A stretch of DNA of 21,271 bases from an uncultured Bacteroides sp. (GTDB taxonomy: Bacteria; Bacteroidota; Bacteroidia; Bacteroidales; Bacteroidaceae), in NCBI GenBank assembly GCA_947071285.1, contig CAMTFK010000064.1:1-21271 (forward strand). The letters are read 5' to 3'. Below the pieces are notes generated by a model. That model did no database searches and was not told where the DNA came from. It saw nothing but the letters and a program-made list of their open reading frames with translations. A program made the translations under genes and the position numbers. How positions within the stretch are numbered: position 1 is the first letter of the stretch; every line of letters starts with the position of its first letter. Positions 14,284 to 20,711 of this stretch are shown in pieces.

Positions 14284-15213
14284 TTAGTTAACGGGAGGCA
14301 ACTGCCGGGCAAATTCTACCGATATGGAGTTGTTGAAACTCCGGCATACGTCTGCCGCAAACTCGGTGCCGCAATGGATAATCTTGTCCCAAGTTGCTTC
14401 GCTTATCTGCCCCAGGTCGCGATGTCGCACGTCATACTTCAACAGACCATAGATGATACCGGCATTGAAGTTGTCGCCCGCGCCAATGGTGCTGACGGCA
14501 TCCAACGGGGGAATGGAGTAGTTCTTGCTAATGCCATTTGTGCGCAGGGAGATTTCTTCTGCTCCGGCAGTGCAAAGGAAATTGGGGCAATAGAAGTGAA
14601 TTTTATCTTTATATATCTTGTCCACCTCCCGCTGATTGTACATATAGAAGAAGTCTTCGATAGAGCCCCGTACAATATCGGCATATTCCAGATTCTCAAT
14701 AATAGTAGAAGCCAGTTTCAGCGCTTCATCCTTGTGCGAAGACCGGAAATTGGGGTCATAGTAGACAATCGCTTTCTTATCGCGAGCCTGTTCCAGTAAG
14801 TCCAGCACCTTGTCGCGCAACACCGGATTCAGGGCGAAATACGAACCGAAAACTACAATGTCATCTTCTTCCAGTTTAGGAAAGACTACATCCAGACGTT
14901 GTTTGGGATAGTCTTTATAGAAGATGTATTCCGCATCACCCTGTTCGTTCAGGTAGGCCAGTGATACGGGTGATTTGCCATCGGGAAACACATTCACATA
15001 ATCGGTAGACATTCCGCTATCCCGCATGGATTGCAGGATAGTGTTGCCTACCCGGTCGTTACCCGTCTCGCTGATAAAGCTGACGGGAACGCCTGCCCGT
15101 GCCAGTGACACGATGCCGTTGAATACTGAACCGCCCGGTACGGCAGCCGTAGGCTGTCCGTTGCGGAAAATGATGTCGAGGATAGTTTCTCCTATACCGA
15201 TTACTTTTCGCAT
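14284..15213 (-). CDS. PfkB-family sugar kinase (fructokinase/ribokinase-like)
   Basis: A 309-residue ribokinase-fold kinase. The N-terminal motif is seen as GETILDIIF and PGGSVFNGIVSLARAG (about 26-41). The C-terminal PfkB signature is STIGAGDNFNAG, with catalytic base Asp247 and the anion hole GAGD. It transfers phosphate from ATP to a sugar hydroxyl in the cytoplasm. The sugar cannot be read reliably; the N-terminal pattern is closest to fructokinase-like members. Its ATG lies within the end of the SIS isomerase gene (13-nt overlap), which implies translational coupling and a shared pathway: the isomerase handles a sugar phosphate and the kinase probably makes or removes a related one (inference). 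Confidence 0.9.
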   Translation of the reverse strand: MRKVIGIGETILDIIFRNGQPTAAVPGGSVFNGIVSLARAGVPVSFISETGNDRVGNTILQSMRDSGMSTDYVNVFPDGKSPVSLAYLNEQGDAEYIFYKDYPKQRLDVVFPKLEEDDIVVFGSYFALNPVLRDKVLDLLEQARDKKAIVYYDPNFRSSHKDEALKLASTIIENLEYADIVRGSIEDFFYMYNQREVDKIYKDKIHFYCPNFLCTAGAEEISLRTNGISKNYSIPPLDAVSTIGAGDNFNAGIIYGLLKYDVRHRDLGQISEATWDKIIHCGTEFAADVCRSFNNSISVEFARQLPPVN

Positions 15214-15806
15214 AATTTTCTTGATTTTTCACCCAGATAACCGCCGTGGTGGCGCTTGGAGTAGTCTCCAATAGTAAATCCTGTTTGTTGCATCACCTGT
15301 ACCACGAGAATATCGCCGATAACGGTCATCACGGTGGTGGAGGTGGTAGGAGTCATGCCCAAGGAGCAGACTTCCTTTGGTTTTCCGGTGCTGAGACATA
15401 CATCAGACTCATGTGCCAACGGACTGTCCGGGTTTCCGGTAATAACAATAAACTTGAGGTCTGGGTTCAGATTATGAGCCAATTGTGTGAGTTCTACAAT
15501 CTCACGTGTTTTGCCGGAATTGGAAATCAGCAGCAGCAGGTCGTTCTCCTGCAAGATACCCAAGTCGCCGTGTTGTGCTTCGCTGGGGTGCAGAAAGACG
15601 GAAGGGATGCCGGTAGAACAGAACGTTGTGGCAATGTTCATGGCAATTTGTCCTGCTTTTCCCATGCCTGAGGTCACCAGTTTGCCTTTTCGCCGGTGAA
15701 CCTGTTCCACGATAAGTTCTACCGCACGCTCGTAAGCGTCTGTCACAGGGATGTTCAGTACGGCTTGTGCCTCTTTCTGCAGAAGCTCTTGAATGGATTC
15801 AATCAT
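15201..15806 (-). CDS. SIS-domain sugar-phosphate isomerase, KdsD/GutQ-like without CBS domains
   Basis: A 201-residue single SIS domain. The blocks TSGMGKAGQIAMNIATTF (about 45-62), PSVFLHPSEAQHGDLG (about 68-83) and ISNSGKTREI (about 94-103) closely follow D-arabinose-5-phosphate isomerase (KdsD/KpsF/GutQ), which interconverts ribulose-5-phosphate and arabinose-5-phosphate, the first step to Kdo in lipopolysaccharide. Lys50 matches the conserved active-site lysine. The tandem CBS domains of E. coli KdsD (about 328 residues) are absent. The start is ATG 15806 (MIESIQELL); the frame remains open to 15989 but crosses the divergent promoter region and shows no family similarity there. It overlaps the PfkB gene by 13 nt. 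Alternatives are 6-phospho-3-hexuloisomerase or another SIS isomerase. Confidence 0.85.
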   Translation of the reverse strand: MIESIQELLQKEAQAVLNIPVTDAYERAVELIVEQVHRRKGKLVTSGMGKAGQIAMNIATTFCSTGIPSVFLHPSEAQHGDLGILQENDLLLLISNSGKTREIVELTQLAHNLNPDLKFIVITGNPDSPLAHESDVCLSTGKPKEVCSLGMTPTTSTTVMTVIGDILVVQVMQQTGFTIGDYSKRHHGGYLGEKSRKLCEK

Positions 15807-15939
15807 TATACTATTTTTGTTAGTAGTTAGGTTATAGCCCACAAATATCTGCAATTTTCCATAAATGGCAATAAGTTTTATTGTATTTTTGCTTTGCGAA
15901 GATAGGTGGCACCTCCTTGATAAAAACAAGCAAGCTTGT

Positions 15940-15971
15940 TTTGTACTGATTTCAGTTTGCACTATCTTTGC
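15940..15971 (+). promoter_or_regulatory. Promoter of the M16 peptidase gene
   Basis: TTTG (15940-15943), a 19-nt spacer and TATCTTTGC (15963-15971) match the Bacteroides promoter. The start codon is 26 nt downstream of the -7 box. The -33 overlaps a palindrome, AAAACAAG-CAAG-CTTGTTTT (15923-15942), a possible operator in this divergent region. Confidence 0.7.
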
Positions 15972-15997
15972 GCCCTCAATCAGTTTCAAACGTCAGA

Positions 15998-17245
15998 ATG
16001 AATAAGTTAGCACCTTTCCCCTTGCCGGAACATAATCAATATACGCTTGCCAATGGCCTGCGCATCATTCACCAGCCATCGCTTTCCAATGTGGCTTATT
16101 GTGGTTTTGCTGTCGATGCCGGAACGCGCGATGAGCTTGAAAACGAACAAGGCATGGCGCACTTCGTGGAGCATCTCATCTTTAAAGGTACGCAAAAGCG
16201 GAAGGCTTGGCATATCCTCAATCGCATGGAAAATGTGGGGGGCGACCTGAATGCATATACCAATAAGGAGGAAACGGTGATTTATTCTGCTTTCCTGACC
16301 GAACACTTCGGCAGAGCATTCGAGTTGCTGACGGATATTGTATTTCACTCTACCTTTCCGCAGCGTGAAATTGAAAAAGAAACGGAAGTGATTATTGATG
16401 AAATCCAGTCTTATGAGGATACTCCTTCCGAGCTTATTTTCGATGATTTCGAAGATTTGATATTCCGTGGGCACCCGTTGGGGCGCAATATCCTGGGTAA
16501 TCCCGAGCTATTGAAAACTTTCCGCAGTGAAGATGCGGCGGCTTTTACTTCACGTTTTTACCATCCCGGAAATATGGTTTTCTTTGTTTGGGGAAATATG
16601 GATTTTAAGCAAATCGTTCGTTGGGCAGAGAAGCTCTTGGCTGATGTGCCTGCGGTGACGGTGGATAACCGTCGTACTCCGCCACCTCTTTATACCCCGG
16701 AACGTCTCGTTATACATAAGGATACCCATCAGGCTCATGTCATGATAGGCAGTCGCGGCTACAATGCTTACGATGATAAGCGCACCGCTCTTTATCTGCT
16801 GAATAATATTCTTGGAGGTCCGGGCATGAACAGCCGTCTGAATGTTTCTCTGCGCGAGCGTCGTGGCCTTGTTTACAATGTGGAGTCCAATCTGACTTCT
16901 TATACCGATACAGGCGTTTTCTGCACTTATTTCGGTTGCGATCCTGAAGATGTGGATACCTGCACCCGCTTGGTGATGAAAGAGTTGAAGCGAATGCGCG
17001 ATGTCAAAATGACCTCCCAGCAGCTTGCTGCCGCCAAGAAACAATTGATAGGTCAGATAGGTGTAGCTTCGGATAACAACGAGAACAATGCCCTTGGCAT
17101 GGCGAAGACTTTTCTGCACTACAACAAATATGAAAGCTCCGAAGCGGTTTACCGACGTATTGAGCAACTCACTCCGGAGATTTTATGGGAAGTGGCCAAT
17201 GAGATGTTTGCGGAAGACTACTTGTCGACGCTTATCTATCGCTGA
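15998..17245 (+). CDS. M16 family zinc metallopeptidase (pitrilysin/insulinase-like)
   Basis: A 415-residue peptidase of the small, one-unit M16 type. The inverted zinc motif HxxEH is seen as HFVEH (His55, Glu58, His59), with the third-ligand glutamate expected about 75 residues on in the EKETEVIIDEIQ region (about 126-137). The M16_C domain follows (about 170-350), with the typical RRGLVYNVES turn and TYFGCDPEDVD. There is no signal peptide, so it is likely cytoplasmic; it resembles processing-peptidase-like M16B proteins. The start is ATG 15998, just after the promoter; an alternative TTG at 15968 overlaps the -7 box and is rejected. It is convergent with the ATPase gene: the two stop codons are only 4 nt apart, with no room for a separate terminator. 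Confidence 0.93.
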   Translation: MNKLAPFPLPEHNQYTLANGLRIIHQPSLSNVAYCGFAVDAGTRDELENEQGMAHFVEHLIFKGTQKRKAWHILNRMENVGGDLNAYTNKEETVIYSAFLTEHFGRAFELLTDIVFHSTFPQREIEKETEVIIDEIQSYEDTPSELIFDDFEDLIFRGHPLGRNILGNPELLKTFRSEDAAAFTSRFYHPGNMVFFVWGNMDFKQIVRWAEKLLADVPAVTVDNRRTPPPLYTPERLVIHKDTHQAHVMIGSRGYNAYDDKRTALYLLNNILGGPGMNSRLNVSLRERRGLVYNVESNLTSYTDTGVFCTYFGCDPEDVDTCTRLVMKELKRMRDVKMTSQQLAAAKKQLIGQIGVASDNNENNALGMAKTFLHYNKYESSEAVYRRIEQLTPEILWEVANEMFAEDYLSTLIYR

Positions 17246-17249
17246 CGGA

Positions 17250-18386
17250 TTATTTGGCATAAGGCAATGTTTGCAACCATAGTTTCATGAAACGGTCGTA
17301 AACACAATAGCCTTTATCGGATTTAAAGACGTACTCTTTGTTCATTAATGTTTTGAGGGCTGTATTGATGCTGCTGCTACCCTTTAAGCCGTATTTCTTA
17401 ATGAAAGCTGCGCTGTTGATGGCTGCAACCTCTCCTTCGCGTGCAATGGCACGCAGTAAGACGGATTGATTTTCGGTCAACATTCCATATAATTGTTGGT
17501 AAGAGTCTATTTCCGATTGGATGATATCTGCAAGGCAGATGTCAATCAGTTTCTCGTCTATTACCGGTTGTGGCTGTTCGTAAAGCCGGTTCAGGATATA
17601 TTGCAGATACCATGTATGTCCTCCAAAGCGTTGGTAAATCTGTTGGAACTGCACTTTGTCCAATTGCTTTCCTCCCCTGTCCATCCAATCGCGGGCAAAG
17701 AGAAAATATTCGTTTTCCGGTATGGGTTGCAAAGTCATCTTTTCCGTACTCCGGTAGAAGGGACGCTTGGCCGAAGTGAATATCTCGTTCATAAGATGCT
17801 GTTTGCTACCGGAAAAGATGAAATGTACATGTGGCAGGAACTGGATATAAGAGCGCAGTAATCCTTCCACGCCTTTTTCCGGGTATTCAGTGATTTGCTG
17901 GAATTCATCGATTGCTATATAGCACTCTTTGCCGGAGTGTTCCAGATATTCGAATATCTCTTTCAGGGTAGCTTGTGCCTGCGAAGGATGAAAATCAAGT
18001 GTAGCTTGTGGAGTCCCGTTCAGCGGGTCGGAAGAAAACACGATGTGGCAACTTCTGAAAAAACCGGTGAGTGTGGTAAATGCTTTTTGAGAGAGGGTAT
18101 CTAACTTACCGATAACTGTCTGTCCGAAGAGAATGATAAAGTCATTCAGACAGGTAGTGGAAAATATATCCATATAAAAACAGGCGGCTTCCGGTTTCTC
18201 TTGTTGAATCTGATAAAAGACATTTTTTATCAATCCGGTTTTTCCCATACGGCGGGGACTCATCAGGGTGATGTTGCGTCCGTTCTGTAAGGCAGAAATC
18301 AGTTTCTGTGTATCTTCTTTCCGATCACAGAAATAGTCAGGTCCGGTATAGCCGTAAACCAGAAAAGGATTAGTCAATCTGTTCAT
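17250..18386 (-). CDS. AAA ATPase of the archaeal-ATPase type (COG1672) with C-terminal winged helix
   Basis: A 378-residue P-loop ATPase. The N-terminus has the family pattern NPFLVYGYTGPDYFCDR, Walker A SPRRMGKTG (about 43-51), Walker B CYIAIDEFQQI with Asp160-Glu161, and a sensor-like strand HFIFSGSKQHLM (about 188-199). The last 80 residues form a winged-helix-like domain (YGLKGSSSINTALKTLMNK, then GYCVYDRFMKLWL). Function is unknown; family members are common and variable in number in Bacteroidota and have been linked loosely to mobile or defence contexts. Start: ATG 18386 (MNRLTNPF); a TTG two codons upstream is less likely. A near-perfect palindrome with promoter-like boxes lies 15 nt upstream, suggesting autoregulation. 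A decayed relative of its C-terminus lies at 19480-19718. Confidence 0.88.
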   Translation of the reverse strand: MNRLTNPFLVYGYTGPDYFCDRKEDTQKLISALQNGRNITLMSPRRMGKTGLIKNVFYQIQQEKPEAACFYMDIFSTTCLNDFIILFGQTVIGKLDTLSQKAFTTLTGFFRSCHIVFSSDPLNGTPQATLDFHPSQAQATLKEIFEYLEHSGKECYIAIDEFQQITEYPEKGVEGLLRSYIQFLPHVHFIFSGSKQHLMNEIFTSAKRPFYRSTEKMTLQPIPENEYFLFARDWMDRGGKQLDKVQFQQIYQRFGGHTWYLQYILNRLYEQPQPVIDEKLIDICLADIIQSEIDSYQQLYGMLTENQSVLLRAIAREGEVAAINSAAFIKKYGLKGSSSINTALKTLMNKEYVFKSDKGYCVYDRFMKLWLQTLPYAK

Positions 18387-18400
18387 AAGCAAATGTTTAT

Positions 18401-18468
18401 GTGTAGCATAAAAAGTGTAGCACTTTTTGTGCTACACAAATTACGCAATAACTTTCGACATTTGCAAA
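18401..18468 (-). promoter_or_regulatory. Palindromic operator candidate and promoter of the ATPase gene
   Basis: The palindrome 18401-18437 reads GTGTAGCA, T, AAAAAGTG, TAG, CACTTTTT, G, TGCTACAC: two 8-bp blocks per side, with a single mismatch and a 3-nt centre. GTGTAGCA also recurs as a direct repeat (18401 and 18415). On the minus strand, TTTG (at 18465-18468), a 20-nt spacer and GTAATTTG (18437-18444) look like -33/-7 boxes, so the palindrome covers the expected transcription start. It may also act as a terminator for the phosphatase-like gene ending at 18492, although no T-run follows it. Confidence 0.55.
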
Positions 18469-18491
18469 TCTTTGGATATAAATCCTATTTC

Positions 18492-19397
18492 TTATTTGAA
18501 CACCTGCTTCATCGGGCGCCCTATCCACACTTGCGGTTGTTTCAATCCGAAGATATAGGCGATGGTGGAAGCAACGTCATATTGCATCATGCTTTCGTGA
18601 AATTCGCCGCTCTTCTTCACATTTTTACCGGAAATGATGAAAGGAGTTTGCATCTCATTCATGGTTTTACCGCCATGACCTTTTTCGATACCTCCGTGGT
18701 CGGCAGTGATGATGAAGATGGTTTCTTTCAGCATGCCGGCGTCTTTAACGGCTTGGACGATGCGGGCTACATAGGCATCCAGTTCTTTCAGCTTTGCATA
18801 ATACTCAGGGGTGTCATGTCCCGCCTGGTGTCCTACGTGGTCGGGATTGTCGAAACAAACGGCGAGCAGAGTCGGTCTTTTCTCCTTGATGTATGTCTCT
18901 GCCATTGTGCACAGGGCTTCGGGATGTTTGTTATAGTCGGGAGCTTGTGCGTGATGGCTCAAAGCAAGGGTGTCTACAAGATATTTAATGCCGTCCCATT
19001 CGTACAGGCAGCCGATTTCAGCTTCCGGCTGTGCATCGCGCAATAGCTGGAAGACGGTTGGGAAGATGCCATGTTCGTTGAGTACACGCGAGGGCAGTTC
19101 GGGAGTTTTGGAACCCCATTGCGTGTATCCGTGCAGTTCCGGCCCGGCACCCATGAACATGGAAGCCCAGTTAATGGCACTGGAAGAGGGGAGGGCCGAA
19201 CGCTTTTCAAGCGTGTAGGCTCCGTCTGCCATGAATTGCTTAATAGTAGGTATGTCTGCTTTGGGAACGCTATAGGCGCCCCAGCCATCTAACCCGATTA
19301 ATACGACATGTTTTGCTTTTCCTTTGGCGTTGCAAGGAGTTGCGGCGAGTAGCACTGCTATTATGGTGAGTGCAAATGTAATTGTAAATTTCTTCAT
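18492..19397 (-). CDS. Secreted alkaline-phosphatase-superfamily phosphodiesterase/nucleotide pyrophosphatase
   Basis: A 301-residue enzyme with an N-terminal signal peptide (hydrophobic 6-19, cut near Ala24), so periplasmic. Metal-binding motifs of the superfamily are visible: LIGLDGWG (Asp37), a nucleophile region LPSSSAINWASM (serine near 71-73 in place of the usual Thr), DNPDHVGHQAGH, ADHGG and GHGG. It hydrolyses phosphate esters or diesters through a two-metal centre; the substrate is not evident. Sulfatase annotation is possible for the superfamily, but no C/S-x-P-x-R sulfatase motif is present. It has a promoter with a TAACTTTGC box and an overlapping palindrome, and seems to be a single gene. 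Confidence 0.87.
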   Translation of the reverse strand: MKKFTITFALTIIAVLLAATPCNAKGKAKHVVLIGLDGWGAYSVPKADIPTIKQFMADGAYTLEKRSALPSSSAINWASMFMGAGPELHGYTQWGSKTPELPSRVLNEHGIFPTVFQLLRDAQPEAEIGCLYEWDGIKYLVDTLALSHHAQAPDYNKHPEALCTMAETYIKEKRPTLLAVCFDNPDHVGHQAGHDTPEYYAKLKELDAYVARIVQAVKDAGMLKETIFIITADHGGIEKGHGGKTMNEMQTPFIISGKNVKKSGEFHESMMQYDVASTIAYIFGLKQPQVWIGRPMKQVFK

Positions 19398-19425
19398 GTT
19401 TTTCTGCTTTTTATGTTAACTGCAG

Positions 19426-19449
19426 GCAAAGTTACGGAAGTTATTCCGT
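19426..19449 (-). promoter_or_regulatory. Promoter box with overlapping palindrome upstream of the phosphodiesterase gene
   Basis: TAACTTTGC on the minus strand (19426-19434) fits the -7 consensus 28 nt before the start codon. ACGGAA-GTTA-TTCCGT (19434-19449), a perfect 6-bp dyad, abuts it on the upstream side, where a repressor or activator could bind. No clear -33 box. Confidence 0.45.
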
Positions 19450-19479
19450 TTGTACCTGCTGTTTTAATACTGGAAATAT

Positions 19480-19718
19480 GCCTTTATTGTCCGCGTATTG
19501 CAAAAAAAACTATGCGGTAGTTTTCCTTCGGATAAGTATATAGAATCTATACGGATGCTTCCGGTGAGTTTGTGCGAAGATATCATCTGAAATCACCCAG
19601 TTCCGTACAGTCTGCTCTGAAAGGACTTTCCGGTAAAGGGGTGGTTAGTAAAACTCTGGATGGCTATGTCATCAACGACCGGTTGTTTAAGTTTTGGATA
19701 AAACGAATTTCCATCTGA
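19480..19718 (+). pseudogene. Remnant of a COG1672-type ATPase C-terminus
   Basis: Frame 19551-19718 encodes 55 residues, TDASGEFVRRYHLKSPSSVQ onward to FKFWIKRISI and a TGA stop. An ungapped hand alignment with residues about 331-374 of the intact ATPase at 17250-18386 gives 18 identities in 44 positions, including YxLK, the SS turn, ALK, GY, DR and the K-x-W end. The frame is blocked upstream by TAA at 19533. In another frame, 19482-19515 reads LLSAYCKKNYA, matching the preceding ATPase helix (LLRAIAREG pattern), so a frameshift separates the parts. The Walker domain is missing. It lies antisense to the 3' end of the DUF6266 gene. Confidence 0.75.
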
Positions 19719-20402
19719 AAGAGTCCATAAGGCGGAATCCTCAGAATGGGGTACATGCGGGGCTGTTTGGACGGTTGTTACGGATAGTCGTATGCTATTG
19801 GCCACACAACTTCCATCTGCACTGCAAAAGCTGAGATAGGCTATCAGTTCATCGCCCTGCCAGTCAACTGGAAGGGGCAATTCACCATGACTGTCGGAGC
19901 GCAGGGCGGCTTCTGTGTCGTAAAGAGCCATTTCTTTATCTTTGTTGTACACCAGCAACATGGCTATATCGGTGTCTTCCGCATTTCCCGTACCACTGTT
20001 GTTCTGCCAGTTGAAACTCATCTTATCTTTCTCTTGCATGGCTGTACCTTCGAATGCAGGCATCAGCGTTCCCATAGACACCAGCGCCCGGTTGAAGTCA
20101 ATCGTAATATCTTTCCCGCTCCCCGTCACAGCTCTTTTCAGCGTGTAGGACATGGCGGCGTTGAATGCGGATTTATCCTGCGTAAACTCTTTATAACCCA
20201 TGCGAATGAAAGGTTTTATCGTTTTCAGAAAGCTGAATGCCGTGGCAAACTTACCCCGTTGTTCCTGCTGTTTCGGCGTGCGCGGATTGCTGACTTTGGC
20301 GGCGCGTGCACGTATATAGTAGTTTGATTTCCAGCGAAAACCGACTATCGGTCCCACTTTGCCGGAGAAACCTCCGAGAATGCCTTGATTGATAATTCCC
20401 AT
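19593..20402 (-). CDS. DUF6266 family protein, C-terminal end replaced
   Basis: A 269-residue protein. The N-terminus is the DUF6266 pattern: MGIINQGILGGFSGKVGPIVG, then GFRWKSNYYIRAR, SNPRTPKQQEQR and FKTIKPFI-like helix (residues about 1-75), all typical of this Bacteroidota-specific family of unknown function. No signal peptide or catalytic motif is seen. Residues about 1-228 look like family sequence; the last 41 residues (from about LSDGNSFYP) are encoded by DNA antisense to the decayed ATPase remnant, so the natural stop has probably been lost and the tail is junk. The start is ATG 20402, with a TATATTTGC promoter box 37 nt upstream. It may be a functional protein with a new tail, or a gene in decay. 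Confidence 0.82.
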   Translation of the reverse strand: MGIINQGILGGFSGKVGPIVGFRWKSNYYIRARAAKVSNPRTPKQQEQRGKFATAFSFLKTIKPFIRMGYKEFTQDKSAFNAAMSYTLKRAVTGSGKDITIDFNRALVSMGTLMPAFEGTAMQEKDKMSFNWQNNSGTGNAEDTDIAMLLVYNKDKEMALYDTEAALRSDSHGELPLPVDWQGDELIAYLSFCSADGSCVANSIRLSVTTVQTAPHVPHSEDSALWTLSDGNSFYPKLKQPVVDDIAIQSFTNHPFTGKSFQSRLYGTG

Positions 20403-20438
20403 ACTATCGTGTTTTTAATTACTTGTTTTTCTGATTGC

Positions 20439-20447
20439 GCAAATATA
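20439..20447 (-). promoter_or_regulatory. Candidate DUF6266 -7 box
   Basis: TATATTTGC on the minus strand matches TAnnTTTG. No good -33 box is seen 19-21 nt upstream. The 309-nt gap 20403-20711 also holds the TTTGCGT triplet and the long inverted repeat below, and no gene that I can support. Confidence 0.45.
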
Positions 20448-20483
20448 TGGAAAAAGATTCTCATCCATCCGGTCCATGTGATT

Positions 20484-20510
20484 TTTGCGTTAATTTGCGT
20501 CGTTTTGCGT
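20484..20510 (+). repeat. Three TTTGCGT repeats at exact 10-bp spacing
   Basis: TTTGCGT occurs at 20484, 20494 and 20504, one helical turn apart, upstream of the DUF6266 promoter. It could be a small protein-binding array or chance in T/G-rich sequence. Confidence 0.5.
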
Positions 20511-20562
20511 AGATAATTATTTTGCCTTTTCCGATGGGTTCTGTTTTGTCCGCATTATACCC

Positions 20563-20647
20563 GGGATGCACTTGCTCCGTACCAAGGCCGTGGTTTCTTC
20601 GCTCAGAGGTACCTGTGAGTGGAGAAGGTACGGAGCAAGTGCATCCC
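20563..20647. repeat. Inverted repeat with perfect 21-bp arms
   Basis: Arms at 20563-20583 and 20627-20647 are perfect complements (outer end GGGATGCAC, inner end TCCGTACC). The 43-nt loop holds a second dyad: CTCA-N-AGGTACCT-N-TGAG, centred on GGTACC near 20610. It lies downstream of queH on the minus strand (65 nt after its stop), so it could be its terminator, but arm length and nesting are more like a dispersed palindromic repeat. No long T-run follows. Confidence 0.7.
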
Positions 20648-20711
20648 AGAACAGGTGCAGACAGGGAGGTGCGCACTCTTTGGTTGACGAATGTACGGGA
20701 AGAAATGGTGA

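Noticed and set aside
15807..15989. 61-codon extension of the SIS isomerase frame
   Set aside because: It crosses the divergent promoter of the M16 gene and lacks SIS similarity; ATG 15806 fits the family.
15968..15997. TTG start for the M16 peptidase
   Set aside because: It lies within the -7 box, so it would precede the transcription start.
20563..20647. Integron attC site
   Set aside because: The size is in range, but I see no core sites (GTTRRRY), no integrase and no cassette-like gene order.
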